Below are positions 1 through 11,488 of a stretch of 64,000 nt of DNA, one piece after another. The first letter of the stretch is position 1, and each line of letters starts with the position of its first letter. The notes under the pieces are model-generated. The model had not been told where the DNA came from. It saw nothing but the letters and a program-made list of their open reading frames with translations, and made no database searches. The stretch comes from Lytechinus pictus (taxonomy: Eukaryota; Echinodermata; Echinoidea; Temnopleuroida; Toxopneustidae), in the NCBI RefSeq assembly GCF_037042905.1, contig NC_087257.1, positions 28,457,501 to 28,521,500 on the forward strand, given 5' to 3'. The position numbers and the translations under genes are program-made.

Positions 1-1220
1 GGTGGCCGAGGGGCCCGGCCGGCCCCCCCCCCTCCCCTATCGGCAGAGCAAAAAAATGAAAAAAAGGGGGAAAGAAAGAAAAAAAGAAAAAGAAGGGGAA
101 AGAAAGGAGGAAAAATAAGAGGTAAAATAAGAGAAGGGAGCCGAGTGAAAAAAAAAAGGTCAGGGGATGACTTGGAAAATGATAAAAAAATACATTTCAT
201 GTCACTATATGAATTTTTTTGCTCGCACTTCGCGCTCGCATAGCCTGTTCGATGAGATACACATCTTGCTAAATAGGCTGATATGTAGCTTAAAATATTA
301 AGTTTTGAAGTTGATATTACAAAGCATATTTCAGCTCGGACATTATTCATTATTTTGTTTGATTTACAAACTGATTTTTAAGTGCTCTGTTTGATGTCCG
401 TTTTATATAACAAACTACTTAAAACCCCCCTTTTATGACAGCTTACCAAAAATTTCGTCTAACGATTTGCGCTCGCATTTTTGTTAAAAATATATCAACT
501 CACAAATCCTATTCATGATTACAAAAGTGCTTAAAATATCCAGTTTTCAGGCCTCAGTGTCAACACATTTTACTCACTCATTTAGGCTTATTACATTAAT
601 AAATATGATAATAAAATGTTCATGAATTCTTAATGACTAAATTGTCCCTTTTCAGAAAAGAATATTGACAATATCACAGTTTCATGTTTCATATCGCACT
701 CAGGAAGAGGAATAAGAAAGTTGTCATCATTTTCATATGATGACAAAATGTCCTTAGACCTAGAATGTCCAGGTCCTAGGTCAAAATAATAATGAAGATA
801 TCAGCTCGCGCTTCACACTCGCATCATTTATTAAGTGCTTTCCACATCCACTTCACAATTTCCCTACACAATGTTTTAGATAGGGCTCGAATTCACCATT
901 TTCATACCGGAATATCAAGTATTTTCCGCTCGCGCTTCGCGCTTGCATTGCTTTTTCGATGAGATTAATATCTTGCTCAATATAGGCTGATATGGAGCGT
1001 AAAATATCAAGTTCCGAAGTCAATATACAAAACATATTTCATCTCGGATATCGAGCTTTCATTATTTTTAAATTTACAAATTGATTTTTCAAGTGCTCTG
1101 TAAAATGTCCGTTTTATGGTCTAAATATTAATATTTTTAGCTCACGCTGCTCGGTCGCATTATTTGATTTGCATAGGCCTACTTCTTTATAAATTCTTAC
1201 AAACCGTCCTTAAAATGCAC
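1..1220. repeat. Partial hAT-like element, cut by window edge
   Basis: The C-rich start and the purine-rich stretch after 'cggcagagcaaaaaa' parallel the left part of the complete element at 2511-3817 ('ttggtagagcaaaaaa'). Inside are degenerate copies of a GCTCGCGCTTCGCGCTCGCAT motif near 220, 467, 806, 927 and 1140. The phrase 'ttcgatgaga...atcttgct...aggctgatatg' occurs twice (about 250 and 955). No right terminal repeat is visible, so the end is approximate. I see no coding capacity. The call rests on similarity to the intact copy. Confidence 0.5.
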
Positions 1221-1357
1221 CTTAAACGAATTGTATACTATCATGATTGCCAATTTGTATAGAAAAAACACTGTATTTGATTATGTCATATTGTTTACAA
1301 TTTAGTAAATTTGGTACTTAATTTCCTTCTTTAATGTTTAATTGCTTTCACCCAAGA

Positions 1358-1410
1358 ATAATACACACAAAAACACCTTGTAAGTTACAAGGTGTTCTTG
1401 TGTGTATTAT
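1358..1410. repeat. Near-perfect 53-bp palindrome
   Basis: Two 26-nt arms (1358-1383 and 1385-1410) pair around the single base 1384, with one mismatch (1371 against 1397). The arm reads outward from CACCTTGTAA to ATAATACACACAA. It could extrude as a cruciform or fold into an RNA hairpin. No flanking TSD is evident, and it lies outside the transposons called on either side. Confidence 0.9.
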
Positions 1411-2060
1411 CTTTGCATAAAGTTTTTAGCTTACTGTATTAAGTTATAAAGCCACATCTTAATCTGGAATGTGCACCAATTGTTTCATAATTCTTAGCTT
1501 CTTGTTAGTTGAACTGTTTTAAAATAACAGATATATAGGTCTACTTGACAGTGTTAGTGTTGATAGTTGCCTTATCGACTTTCAATATTTCTACCTATGA
1601 AGGTGTCTTTTTACGTTTTATCTATTTGCCTGATTTCATTCCTGAAATTAAACCCAAAATAGATATTTTAAAAAATCAGATCAGTTTGAATCAGAGATAT
1701 TCAGCATTTGTGATTATTATGACTAATCGTGTTCAATTGTTCTATGAAAACTTTGAATGAGGGCCAGTTTACAAATTTTCTGATGTATATATGCATAGCC
1801 AAACGGGAGGTTTCGGGTGCAAGCCCCCCCCCCCCCCCCATTTTTCATGATGCAGAAGGCGCCACTAAACAAAAACAAAAAAGGAAAAAAGAAGAAAGTG
1901 AGAGAACAGGAGAAAGAGCAATATAAAAGAGAAAGAAAAAGTTATTAACGTAAGATAAAGTAGAAAATATTTCGGAAACCTGTGCCACCGACCAAAACTT
2001 ACAATGGGTCCCGCTTAATTCTAACAATGATGCTGGAGAGAAAGGGGGATTTTCTGAAGG
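1411..2060. other. AT-rich intergenic stretch
   Basis: No coding signal found. It holds a poly-C run at about 1825-1839 followed by purine-rich sequence. Short reading frames here have no splice or compositional support. Confidence 0.5.
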
Positions 2061-2280
2061 TAATTATCCGGGGGGTAGTTGTCCGGGGGGTAATTGTCCG
2101 GGGGGTAATTGTCCAGGGGTAATTGTCCTGGGGGTAATTGTCCGGGGGGTAATTGTCCGGGGGGTAGTTGTCCGGGGGGTAATTGTCCGGGGGGTAATTG
2201 TCCGGGGGGTAATTGTCCTCCGGGGGTAATTGTCCGGGGGGTAGTTGTCCGGGGGGTGATTGTCCAGGGGGTAGTTGTCC
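2061..2280. repeat. 16-bp G-rich minisatellite (about 14 copies)
   Basis: Repeated unit GGGGGGTAATTGTCCG with TAATT/TAGTT/TGATT variants and small length changes. Every unit has a run of 4-6 G, so the + strand could form G-quadruplexes. The frames through it (Cys-Pro-Gly-Gly or Pro-Pro-Gly-Gln repeats) are by-products of the repeat. Confidence 0.95.
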
Positions 2281-2501
2281 TAGAACCCTTTTGGTCTATC
2301 TTGCACCGCAGAATCGGCTTACCCTCTTTGGGAATCGACGGGCGGACGACATTTGGATCTCTTAGTATCGCCTTCACCTCTTGCGGGCGTGACAAACAAT
2401 GAGAAAGAGAAGGAATAAATAAATAAACGGGATGCGAAAATGCTAACATGAAATCGGAATAGAAAACAGAAAAAAACAAGAGGGGAAAAGAAAGAAATTA
2501 A

Positions 2502-3826
2502 GAACACAACAGCTAGTGGCGTAGCTACGGGGGGGGGGGAGGGCTGGGAGCCCCCCCCCCTGAGATTTAGTGTGCCCCCATCAGGTGCCCCGCCTGGAAA
2601 AAAATTGGTAGAGCAAAAAAAAAAGGGGAGAAAGAAGAAAAGAAAAAGAAGAAGAAAGACAGAAGAAAAAAGAAGAGGAAAATAAGAGGAGGAAGACGAA
2701 TGAATGAAATAATATGAGGGGAAGACTTGCCAAAAAAGAAACAATTCTTTCATGTTACTATAAAAAATCTTTGCTTGCGCTTCGCGCCAGAATTGACTGT
2801 TCGATGAGATTCATATCTTGCTCAATAGGCTGATATGGAGCAAGTTTTGAAGTCATTATACAAAACATAATTAGCTCGGACATCGAGCTTTCAATATTTT
2901 TTTCATTTACAAATTTAAGTGCTCTGTAAAATGTCAGTTTTATTGTCTACATATCAGCATTTTTTTTTAAAGCTCACGCTGCGTGGTCACATTGTTTGAT
3001 TTGCCAAGTTCCTATTGTCTACATGTATTCTATAATGTTCCATTAAAGAAATATATTCAGAATGCCCAGATTCTAGGTCTAAATCTAAAACATGCGCGAT
3101 AGCATGCATGTTCTTTATTTAAAATCTACTTGAATTATCCAGTTTCACATCAGAATATAAATAATTGTCTGCTCGCGCTTTACGATAGCATAATTAATGA
3201 TACCCAATTAACTATATCCTATTTATGATTTACAAAATATGAATAGTGTCCCGCTTTTAGGTCTAAAATCTCAATTTTTTCCTCTCGCGCTTCGTGCTCG
3301 CATCCATTGTTTCGTTACATACCTATCCCATTTATTGATACAAAAAGTGCTTAGAATTACCATTCTTTTAGGTCGGAATGTCAAAAAAATTGCATTATTG
3401 AAATATATACCATCTTCGTGGGTACCTATATAAGTGCACTTAACAGGTCCCTTCTCGATAATGCTAGAACAGTTAATAAAAATTTCTGCTCGCGCTTAGC
3501 GTTCGCAGTAACCATCTGGTTACATACGAATCTTGATCGGGATCACACATAACATTGCCCAGAATATTACATGAAAGTAACAAATTAAAAAAATCGCTCG
3601 CGCTTCGCGCTCGCACTTTTTATAATGCTTATGAGATTATTTCATGTTTATGCTGTTTTATAAGAATATAACGAAGAAGTGACTGATCGGGAAAAATATA
3701 GGTGAAGATAATTTCGGGCCCTTGTGACAAGTACACACCGGATAAAAATGGTGCCCCCCTGACTCAAAGCAAGGACCCCCAGTGCCCCCCAGGAAAAAAA
3801 TCCTAGCTACGCCACTGGAACACAAC
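2502..3826. mobile_element. Non-autonomous hAT-like transposon with TSD
   Basis: The element spans about 2511-3817. Its ends carry AGTGGCGTAGCTA and TAGCTACGCCACT as inverted repeats. Both flanks carry GAACACAAC (2502-2510 and 3818-3826), fitting the 8-bp TSD of hAT transposition. The left end has three extra bases before AGTGGCG. The interior is C/G-tract rich at both ends and contains degenerate GCTCGCGCTTCGCGCTCGC copies near 2770, 2972, 3170, 3282, 3487 and 3594. No transposase frame is present, so it would need a transposase in trans. Confidence 0.8.
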
Positions 3827-4018
3827 CGGGATACCGAGGTTGAAAATAAAGAACGGTAAGAAAGACTCGGCTGGTGTGTGGGTATGACGTGTATATAATA
3901 GCCTATTTTGATTTCACGCAACTAGCCGCAATCATAGGGGACACAATTTAGTGAACTTCAAGATATCGCCCAACCACTGCCGATGTTCCTATCCAGGGGA
4001 CAGACGGCTCTTCACACC

Positions 4019-5643
4019 ATGATATGCAGCGGCGTAACAGGGGTCGGTGGCCAGGGGCGGGGGGGAGATGCGGGCGGGCAAGAGCCAAATATTTCCTGGT
4101 CACATTATATGGTATAAACAGGCGTAATGAGCCGACACTATTTTGAGAAGGCCAGATATTGTGCATCGGACAGAATTTATCTTTAAAAAAATGCGAGCGA
4201 GCAAAAATGTTGACCTTTTTAATACAAAAATCCAATTTTGTGATAGATTTTGACATGATGTCCAGAGAATGATATTTCACTCTTCTCTCTTTGGATTCCT
4301 TTTTTGTCGTCTGTACGCGCACTGTGAACAGGATTCTTTGCGGCTGTAACGTGAAGAGTTAAAAAAAAAAAAAAAAAAAAAAAACAGGGGTGGAGTATAC
4401 CACATGTGCTAAAGAAAGCTGTTTTATATAATTCCCGAGCGAAGCGAGCGAGAAAAAAATCACCTTTTCATGAGAATCTAACTTTGAGCTATTTTTTGAC
4501 ATTATATTCAGTAAATAAAATCATATCCTACACTTTTCCTCTGCTTTTTTTGTGTTTTTGTTTGTACAACTTTTTGGGCCCATGGCCCAACACTTCCATA
4601 TGCAGTGATGTGCGGTTGGGGTCCGGGGCGGAGCCCCCTGAAAACTTCTTGATATCAAAGCCATTTAAACCTCGCAGATTGCCGCTATTTTAATCAAATC
4701 GCATTCTACATAGACTATAGCTTTTACACAACACATTTATTTAACCCAGTTGCGTAATGAACCAAATATTTATAGGGCAAAGCATACCAACGTGGGAAAA
4801 AAATTGTAAAAAGTCGCTAGCGTGCAAAGCGGGCTGGAAAAAAATTGCCTATTGAAATTAAATTCTAAATATGTGATATATTTTCCATTATATTCAGCAA
4901 ATAACACATTTCATTGTCCATTCATTTCATTATACTTTGTCTCCTATAATTTCATCTTTTACCTCTTGGGTGTGGAACACCCCCCCCCCCCTCCTGTATG
5001 CCATTGATTGAACATTGTTGAACGGGGGTAGGTATATAGCCATTTGAAGGTTATAAATGCTGAAGAGCCCATACTGCGTGGGGTCTGGGACAAAGGCCCG
5101 GTAGCTTATTTGCATAAAATCTAGCAAGCTTATAACACAATGTTGTATGCAGACCATCTTTCTTCCCGCTCTTTTCAATCATCGGCAGCCCGGTCGTGTT
5201 GTTATTTTTTTCTTGTCCCTTTTTCCCTTGTATTTTTTTCCAATTTAGCTTTTGATTAATTACGTTCTACCTTCGTTTCCCGCTCTTCATACCATTTTGT
5301 TATCTTTTAAATTATTTCCCACCGTGCTATTGCATTACATAGGCCTATTTCGTAATGATGTGTTCTTTCTCAAATTTTCTTCTTTCGTATATTTTCCCGC
5401 TTTCCTTTCTTTTCCATAAAAAAAAAAGTTTTTTTCTTCGTTTTCTTTTCAATTTTCCCTTTCCTTTTCCTCCTTTCCTTTTCCCATTTCCTTCCCCATT
5501 TCCCTTTCTTTCTTTCTCCCTCCCTTTTTTCTTTTCCCCGTTTTTCTTAATTACGCAACTGATGATAATGACCGGGAATTGTCTGGCTCTCGTCCCCCCC
5601 CCCTCCCCTGGCCACCGAACGCTGCTACGCCCCTGATTCTATG
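4019..5643. mobile_element. Non-autonomous hAT-like transposon, 1.6 kb
   Basis: The left end at 4027 (CAGCGGCGTAAC, then TCGGTGGCCAGGGG) is matched in inverted orientation by the right end at 5635 (CAGGGGCGTAGCAG, then TTCGGTGGCCAGGGG on the minus strand). Flanks ATGATATG (4019-4026) and ATTCTATG (5636-5643) agree at 6 of 8 positions, consistent with an old TSD. The interior has poly-A at 4362-4384, GCGAGCGAG motifs near 4193 and 4440, and a pyrimidine-rich right third. No transposase is seen. Its right 340 bp was later copied to 7656-8010. Confidence 0.7.
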
Positions 5644-5845
5644 TAAGCATCTATTAATTGCATGCATTTTTTCAGTTTGAAAATTTGTTTTCTTTAAAAA
5701 CGATATGACAATTTCATGGAATATTGTATCCACGTATATCGGTTGTTTTAAGGTCTGTTTATCAGCCAGCATGAAGAAACGAAGTACAATTGCACGGAAA
5801 CGTGTCCATAGCACGCTATATGTGGTAATTAGCTTGACGAATGAA
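5293..5845. repeat. Segment duplicated at 7656-8222 (copy 1)
   Basis: Begins inside the hAT-like element and runs about 205 bp past its right end to the first satellite hairpin. The same order and nearly the same bases recur 2.36 kb downstream, including the same hybrid junction 'ggtaattagcttgacgaatg' into the satellite. The duplicated unit therefore arose after the transposon and the satellite were already joined. Confidence 0.9.
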
Positions 5846-7655
5846 ATCCCCGGTCTTCTGTCTTCGTTTTCCAGACACCCAACAACAGGTTTGGAAAACG
5901 AAGACCGAAGACCTGGGACATGCATAATGTCAATGGTAGTAAAATATTTGCAAACGCCAGTTGAGTTGAGTCTGCTTGTACGTGATTGCGCAGTATGAGG
6001 TGTATTGTATGCAAGTTTTCAGTTTTATGACAGTTTTCAGAATTGCAATGGCTGAATTCCGTGCAGGGTGAAATATGTACGTTATCCTTAATATCATGCC
6101 CTAGCTGCATGATAACGATATTCACACAAATAACCATAACTTATCCGCAGCCAATCATAGCTGATGACGTATCCAAGATCAGAATATTCTTGAACTGGTG
6201 CTGAATATTATAGGCCTATCTTAGCTAGACGAATACGCAATCCCCGGTCTTCTGTCTTCGTTTTCCAGACACCCAACAACAGGTTTGGAAAACGAAGACC
6301 GAAGACCGGGGACATGCGTAATGTCAATGGTAGTATAAAATAGTTGCAAACGCCAGTTGAGTTGAGTCTGCTTGTACGTGATTGCGCAGTATGAGGTGTA
6401 TTGTATGCAAGTTTTCAGTTTTATGACAGTTTTCAGAATTGCAATGGCTGAATTCCGTGGGTGAAATTTGTACGTTATCCTTAATATCATGCCCTAGCTG
6501 ATAACGATATTCACACAAATAACCATAACTTATCCGCAGCCAATCATAGCTGATGACGTATCCAAGATCAGAATATTCTTAAACTGGAGCTGAATATTAT
6601 AGGCCTATCTTAGCTAGACGAATACGCAATCCCCGGTCTTCTGTCTTCGTTTTCCAGACACCCAACAACAGGTTTGGAAAACGAAGACCGAAGACCGGGG
6701 ACATGCGTAATGTCAATGGTAGTATAGTTGCAAACGCCAGTTGAGTTGAGTCTGCCTGTACGTGATTGCGCAGTATGAGGTGTATTGTATGCAAGTTTTC
6801 AGTTTTATGACAGTTTTCAGAATTGCAATGGCTGAATTCCGCGGGTGAAATATGTACGTTATCCTTAATATCATGCCCTAGCTGATAACGATATTCACAC
6901 AAATAACCATAACTTATCCGCAGCCAATCATAACTGATGACGTATCCAAGATCAGAATATTCTTGAACTGGTGCTGAATATTATAGGCCTATCTTAGCTA
7001 GACGAATACGCAATCCCCGGTCTTCTGTCTTCGTTTTCCAGACACCCAACAACAGGTTTGGAAAACGAAGACCGAAGACCGGGGACATGCGTAATGTCAA
7101 TGGTAGTATAGTTGCAAACGCCAGTTGAGTTGAGTCTGCCTGTACGTGATTGCGCAGTATGAGGTGTATTGTATGCAAGTTTTCAGTTTTATGACAGTTT
7201 TCAGAATTGCAATGGCTGAATTCCGCGGGTGAAATATGTACGTTATCCTTAATATCATGCCCTAGCTGATAACGATATTCACACAAATAACCATAACTTA
7301 TCCGCAGCCAATCATAACTGATGACGTATCCAAGATCAGAATATTCTTGAACTGGTGCTGAATATTATAGGCCTATCTTAGCTAGACGAATACGCAATCC
7401 CCGGTCTTCTGTCTTCGTTTTCCAGACACCCAACAACAGGTTTGGAAAACGAAGACCGAAGACCGGGGACATGCGTAATGTCAATGGTAGTAAAATAGTT
7501 GCAAACGCCAGTTGAGTTGAGTCTGCTTGTACGTGATTGCGCAGTATGAGGTGTATTGTATGCAAGTTTTCAGTTTTATGACAGTTTTCAGAATTGCAAT
7601 GGCTGAATTCCGTGGGTGAAATATGTACGTTATCCTTAATATCATGCCCTAGCCG
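5846..7655. repeat. 389-bp hairpin satellite, block 1 (5 monomers)
   Basis: Hairpin starts lie at 5848, 6242, 6631, 7015 and 7399, giving steps of 394, 389, 384 and 384 bp. Monomers 3 and 4 are almost identical over 384 bp. Each has the long hairpin, then 'catgcgtaatgtcaatggtag', a unique-looking middle, and a CCAAT (GCCAATCA) plus CRE-like (TGACGTAT) block. The last monomer is cut at 'atcatgccctagc', where the duplicated segment begins. Frames through it encode a recurrent peptide only because the DNA repeats. Confidence 0.97.
5848..5919. repeat. Satellite hairpin (type example)
   Basis: Left arm CCCCGGTCTTCTGTCTTCG followed by TTTTCCA; right arm TGGAAAACGAAGACCGAAGA followed by CC(GGGG). 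The loop is about 19 nt (GACACCCAACAACAGGTTT). Interior copies keep one T/C mismatch in the left arm (TCTTCTG where the right arm predicts TCTTCGG). Copies at 10966 and 11489 have the fully matched left arm. This first copy differs in its right end (CCTGGGACATG). Confidence 0.95.
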
Positions 7656-7864
7656 ATTTTGTTATATTTTAAATTATTTCCCACCGTGCTATTGCATTAC
7701 ATAGGCCTATTTCGAAATGATGTGTTCTTTCTCAAATGTTCTTCTTTCGTATATTTTCCCGCTTTCCTTTCTTTTCCATAAAAAAAAAGTTTTTTTCTTC
7801 GTTTTCTTTTCAATTTTCCCTTTCCTTTTCCTCCTTTCTTTTTCCCATTTCCTTCCCCATTTCC

Positions 7865-7898
<34 letters not shown>

Positions 7899-8222
7899 TT
7901 TTTTCTTTTCCCCGTTTTTCTTAATTACGCAACTGATGATAATGACCGGGAATTGTCTGGCTCTCGTCCCCCCCCCCCCTCCCCTGGCCACCGAACGCTG
8001 CTACGCCCCTGATTCTATGTAAGCATCTATTAATTGCATGCATTTTTTCAGTTTGAAAATTTGTTTTCTTTAAAAACGATATGACAATTTCATGGAATAT
8101 TGTATCCACGTATATCGGTTGTTTTAAGGTCTGTTTATCAGCCAGCGTGAAGAAAACGAAGTACAATTGCACGGAAACGTGTCCATAGCACGCTATATGT
8201 GGTAATTAGCTTGACGAATGAA
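7656..8222. repeat. Segment duplicated from 5293-5845 (copy 2)
   Basis: Repeats the pyrimidine-rich right end of the 4027-5635 transposon (TATTTTCCCGCTTTCC..., poly-C, GCTGCTACGCCCCTG) and the next ~205 bp inside the satellite array. Differences from copy 1 are mostly tract-length changes (extra CTTT units near 7870-7890, longer poly-C) and a few substitutions, suggesting a fairly recent duplication. Confidence 0.9.
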
Positions 8223-11060
8223 ATCCCCGGTCTTCTGTCTTCGTTTTCCAGACACCCAACAACAGGTTTGGAAAACGAAGACCGAAGACCGGGGACATGC
8301 GTAATGTCAATGGTAGTAAAATAGTTGCAAACGCCAGTTGAGTTGAGTCTGCTTGTACGTGATTGCGCAGTATGAGGTGTATTGTATGCAAGTTTTCAGT
8401 TTTATGACAGTTTTCAGGATTGCAATGGCTGAATTCCGTGGGTGAAATATGTATACGTTATCCTTAATATAATGCCCTAGCTGATAACGATATTCACACA
8501 AATAACCATAATTTATCCGCAGCCAATCATAGCTGATGACGTATCCACCATCAGAATATTCTTAAACTGGAGCTGAATATTATAGGCCTATCTTAGCTAG
8601 ACGAATACGGAATCCCCGGTCTTCTGTCTTCGTTTTCCAGACACCCAACAACAGGTTTGGAAAACGAAGACCGAAGACCGGGGACATGCATAATGTCAAT
8701 GGTAGTAAAATAGTTGCAAACGCCAGTTGAGTTGACTCTGCTTGTACGTGATTGCGCAGTATGAGGTGTATTGTATGCAAGTTTTCAGTTTTATGACAGT
8801 TTTCAGAATTGCAATGGCTGAATTCCGTGGGTGAAATATGTACGTTATCCTTAATATCATGCCCTAGCTGATAACGATATTCACACAAATAACCATAACT
8901 TATCCGCAGCCAATCATAGCTGATGACGTATCCAAGATCAGAATATTCTTGAACTGTGCATGCTGAATATTATAGGCCTATCTTAGCTAGACGAATACGC
9001 AATCCCCGGTCTTCTGTCTTCGTTTTCCAGACACCCAACAACAGGTTTGGAAAACGAAGACCGAAGACCGGGGACATGCATAATGTCAATGGTAGTATAA
9101 AATAGTTGCAAACGCCAGTTGAGTTGAGTCTGCTTGTACGTGATTGCGCAGTATGATGTGTATTGTATGCAAGTTTTCAGTTTTATGACAGTTTTCAGAA
9201 TTGCAATGGCTGAATTCCGTGGGTGAAATATGTACGTTATCCTTAATATCATGCCCTAGCTGATAACGATATTCACACAAATAACCATAACTTATCCGCA
9301 GCCAATCATAGCTGATGACGTATCCAAGATCAGAATATTCTTGAACTGGTGCTGAATATTATAGGCCTATCTTAGCTAGACGAATACGCAATCCTGGTCT
9401 TCTGTCTTCGTTTTCCAGACACCCAACAACAGGTTTGGAAAACGAAGACCGAAGACCGGGGACATGCGTAATGTCAATGGTAGTATAAAGTAGTTGCAAA
9501 CGCCAGTTGAGTTGAGTCTGCTTGTACGTGATTGCGCAGTATGAGGTGTATTGTATGCAAGTTTTCAGTTTTATGACAGTTTTCAGAATTGCAATGGCTG
9601 AATTCCGTGGGTGAAATATGTACGTTATCCTTAATATCATGCCCTAGCTGATAACGATATTCACACAAATAACCATAACTTATCCGCAGCCAATCATAGC
9701 TGATGACGTATCCAAGATCAGAATATTCTTGAACTGTGCATGCTGAATATTATAGGCCTATCTTAGCTAGACGAATACGCAATCCCCGGTCTTCTGTCTT
9801 CGGTTTCCAGACACCCAACAACAGGTTTGGAAAACGAAGACCGAAGACCGGGGACATGCATAATGTCAATGGTAGTATAAAATAGTTGCAAACGCCAGTT
9901 GAGTTGAGTCTGCTTGTACGTGATTGCGCAGTATGATGTGTATTGTATGCAAGTTTTCAGTTTTATGACAGTTTTCAGAATTGCAATGGCTGAATTCCGT
10001 GGGTGAAATATGTACGTTATCCTTAATATCATGCCCTAGCTGATAACGATATTCACACAAATAACCATAACTTATCCGCAGCCAATCATAGCTGATGACG
10101 TATCCAAGATCAGAATATTCTTGAACTGGTGCTGAATATTATAGGCCTATCTTAGCTAGACGAATACGCAATCCTGGTCTTCTGTCTTCGTTTTCCAGAC
10201 ACCCAACAACAGGTTTGGAAAACGAAGACCGAAGACCGGGGACATGCGTAATGTCAATGGTAGTATAAAGTAGTTGCAAACGCCAGTTGAGTTGAGTCTG
10301 CTTGTTCGTGATTGCGCAGTATGAGGTGTATTGTATGCAAGTTTTCAGTTTTATGACAGTTTTCAGAATTGCAATGGCTGAATTCCGTGGGTGAAATATG
10401 TACGTTATCCTTAATATCATGCCCTAGCTGATAACGATATTCACACAAATAACCATAACTTATCCGCAGCCAATCATAGCTGATGACGTATCCAAGATCA
10501 GAATATTCTTGAACTGGTGCTGAATATTATAGGCCTATCTTAGCTAGACGAATACGCAATCCCCGGTCTTCTGTCTTCGTTTTCCAGACACCCAACAACA
10601 GGTTTGGAAAACGAAGACCGAAGACCGGGGACATGCGTAATGTCAATGGTAGTAAAATAGTTGCAAACGCCAGTTGAGTTGTGAGTCTGCTTGTACGTGA
10701 TTGCGCAGTATGGGGTGTATTGTATGCAAGTTTTCAGTTTCATGACAGTTTTCAGAATTGCAATGGCTGAATTCCGTGGGTGAAATATGTACGTTATAAT
10801 TGTTATCTATCCTTATTAATCATGCCCTAGCTGATAACGATATTCACACAAATAACCATATCTTGTCCGCAGCCAATCATAGCTGATGACGTATCCAAGA
10901 TCAGAATATTCTTAAACTGGTGCTGAATATTATAGGCCCATCTTAGCTAGACGAATTGACGCGATCCCCGGTCTTCGGTCTTCGTTTTCCAGACACCCAA
11001 CAACAGGTTTGGAAAACGAAGACCGAAGACCGGGGACATGCGTTATGTCAATGGTAGTAA
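8223..11060. repeat. 389-bp hairpin satellite, block 2 (8 monomers)
   Basis: Hairpin starts lie at 8225, 8614, 9004, 9393, 9784, 10173, 10561 and 10966. The interval 9004-9783 is repeated almost exactly at 9784-10560 as a 780-bp dimer: both first halves follow 'gaactgtgcatgctgaat' and carry 'gtatgatgtg', and both second halves start with the variant CCTGGTC arm. The copy at 9784 has a T-to-G change in the hairpin (TTCGGTTTCC). Monomers at the right edge (10561, 10966) are the most diverged, as expected of an array boundary. Confidence 0.97.
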
Positions 11061-11124
11061 AATTGCAAATTAATGTCAGCCAATTAAGAAGGAAAAACCA
11101 GTTCACAGAATGTATTTCTCGAAA

Positions 11125-11330
11125 ATGGAAAAACGGCATACTGGTCTAACTGGTCGAGTTCACTTTACTGGACCAGTTAAGAATTAAACTGGTCTGAAAT
11201 TACTGGTCTAGAGTTAACCTTTAACTGGAAATTTGAAACTGGTCTGATTGATTACTGGAGTTTGTTACTTGTCTCAGTGGAATAGTGGTGTAAACTGGGA
11301 GACCTATCCCGCTTCAACTGGTCTAACTAT
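11125..11330. repeat. Degenerate ACTGG(TC)-rich tract
   Basis: Roughly ten ACTGG or ACTGGTC words occur at irregular 8-30 bp spacing in an AT-rich background, including the inverted form GGACCAGTT. There is no fixed period, so this is a cryptic rather than a tandem repeat. Confidence 0.6.
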
Positions 11331-11488
11331 ACTATTTATTGACACAATTAAGCAATTAACATGACTTCATTATCAGCCAATTAGTGACATTAATGTATTC
11401 TAGATCAGAATATTCTTGAATTTGAGCTGAATAATAGAGGCCTTCATAATGACATTTATAAGTGGTATCTTAGCTAAACGAATGCGAT

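Noticed and set aside
2021..2479. Pro/Gly/Gln- or Cys-Pro-Gly-Gly-rich proteins
   Set aside because: Translations of the 16-bp minisatellite in different frames on both strands; collagen-like appearance is coincidental.
5829..10743. Many near-identical minus-strand frames of 60-102 residues
   Set aside because: They are frames through the satellite monomer; frame and length shift between monomers with indels, and the shared peptide comes from the hairpin DNA.
5846..11060. CRISPR-like array of regularly spaced repeats
   Set aside because: The spacers are also repeated, the period is 389 bp, and the genome is clearly eukaryotic.
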